From the NCBI GenBank assembly GCA_024640135.1, contig JAHEFO010000008.1:1-42743 (forward strand): DNA of 42,743 nt, in the 5' to 3' direction. Positions 41,937-42,743 of the stretch are shown piece after piece. The notes beneath the pieces are model-generated. The model ran no database searches, was not told the origin of the DNA, and saw only the letters and a program-made list of their open reading frames with translations. Position 1 is the stretch's first letter, and each line of letters opens with the position of its first letter. Source of the stretch: Acidobacteriota bacterium (GTDB lineage Bacteria; Acidobacteriota; Vicinamibacteria; Vicinamibacterales; SCN-69-37). The position numbers and the translations under genes are program-made.

Positions 41937-42743
41937 CATTACTCATGCGTCGCACTTCCTCCACAAACGCCCGTCCCCTCGCCTCGTAGTCCCGAAACAT
42001 GTCAAAGCTCGAGCACGCGGGAGCCAGCAAGACCGTGCCGCCCGGCGATGCCAACGCCCGGGCCTGCTGCACCGCTTCCTCCATCGTCCCCGCGTGATGC
42101 ACAGGTACGACGCCGGACAACGCAGTGCGTACCAGCGGAGTGGCTTCCCCGATGGCCACGACGGCCGTGCAGTGGTCGGCCACTGCGGCACGGAGGTCCT
42201 CGAATCGACCGCCCTTGTGGCGGCCGCCGAGGATCACCACCACACCGTGTCCGCAACTTTCGATGGCATGCCGCGCTGAAATGATGTTCGTAGCCTTCGT
42301 GTCGTTGACAAACGTGATTCCCTCGATGACCGCCACGCGTTCCAACGCGTTTGCGAGTCCACGAAAACCCGCCACCGCCCGGTGCATGGCCTCTGGTGGC
42401 ACGCCGGCAAGGCACGCCACCGCCGTCGCCGCCAGGACATCGCTCAGTAGATGTCGTCCGGGGAGCGTGACAGCCCCAAGCGGGAGGAGGGGCGAACTGA
42501 TGCCGCCCGAGCGCCGCACAATGGCACCCGCCTCCACGGTGACGCCATCCGCGAGCGTGCCGTCGAGTGAGAAGTCGAAGCGCTGCGCGCGTCTCCCCCG
42601 CGCCAGTGCCAGCGCCGGGGGGGCATCGGCATTGACGACGGCCCAATCCGTCGCGTCCTGATTGAGAAACACCCTCGCTTTCGCCGCGGCATAGGCGTCG
42701 ACCGTCGCGTGCCGGTCGAGATGGTCCGGCGACAGGTTGAGCA
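41908..42743 (-). CDS. murD: UDP-N-acetylmuramoylalanine--D-glutamate ligase, C-terminal part (truncated by window end)
   Basis: LNLSPDHLDRHATVDAYAAAKARVFLNQDATDW, FVNDTKATNIISARHAIESCG, VVILGGRHKGGRFEDL, LLAPACSSFDMFRDYEARG. Confidence 0.96.
   Translation of the reverse strand, partial: LNLSPDHLDRHATVDAYAAAKARVFLNQDATDWAVVNADAPPALALARGRRAQRFDFSLDGTLADGVTVEAGAIVRRSGGISSPLLPLGAVTLPGRHLLSDVLAATAVACLAGVPPEAMHRAVAGFRGLANALERVAVIEGITFVNDTKATNIISARHAIESCGHGVVVILGGRHKGGRFEDLRAAVADHCTAVVAIGEATPLVRTALSGVVPVHHAGTMEEAVQQARALASPGGTVLLAPACSSFDMFRDYEARGRAFVEEVRRMSNGQSSVGAPR

Overview
High-GC bacterial chromosome segment, densely packed and mostly housekeeping; no prophage, IS element, CRISPR array or defence island was seen. 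Gene order and protein flavour suggest an Acidobacteriota-like Gram-negative, but this is inference only. Left to right: partial folC; a + strand envelope run (lptD, rfbB, rmd-like reductase, a phytol/dolichol-kinase-like + DUF92 fusion, a UbiA prenyltransferase); htpX; a small secreted protein; thiC; an RlmI-like methyltransferase; rpiB-glyA-dinG-like helicase; a TPR protein; a YggS-family protein; hutI-fchA; lepA-lepB; citrate synthase; a processive GT2; mutS2-dnaG-rpoD-tRNA(CAU, Ile2-like); a zinc-ribbon protein; pgeF; a ~99-aa hypothetical; a TIGR03960-type radical SAM protein; and on the - strand a dcw cluster murD-ftsW-murG-murC-ftsQ-ftsA-ftsZ. Most notable non-routine signals: (1) a one-polypeptide isoprenoid-alcohol kinase / isoprenyl-phosphate kinase candidate directly followed by a UbiA transferase; (2) a 68-bp imperfect palindromic element carried in frame inside mutS2; (3) a MutS2 Smr domain whose LDLR motif reads LMII; (4) 7-nt-period repeats at three intergenic sites; (5) a long hairpin at the 3' end of rpoD just upstream of a promoterless-looking tRNA; (6) -10-like boxes almost abutting start codons, suggesting leaderless transcripts. 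All assignments are from reading the sequence; no database search or folding was run.
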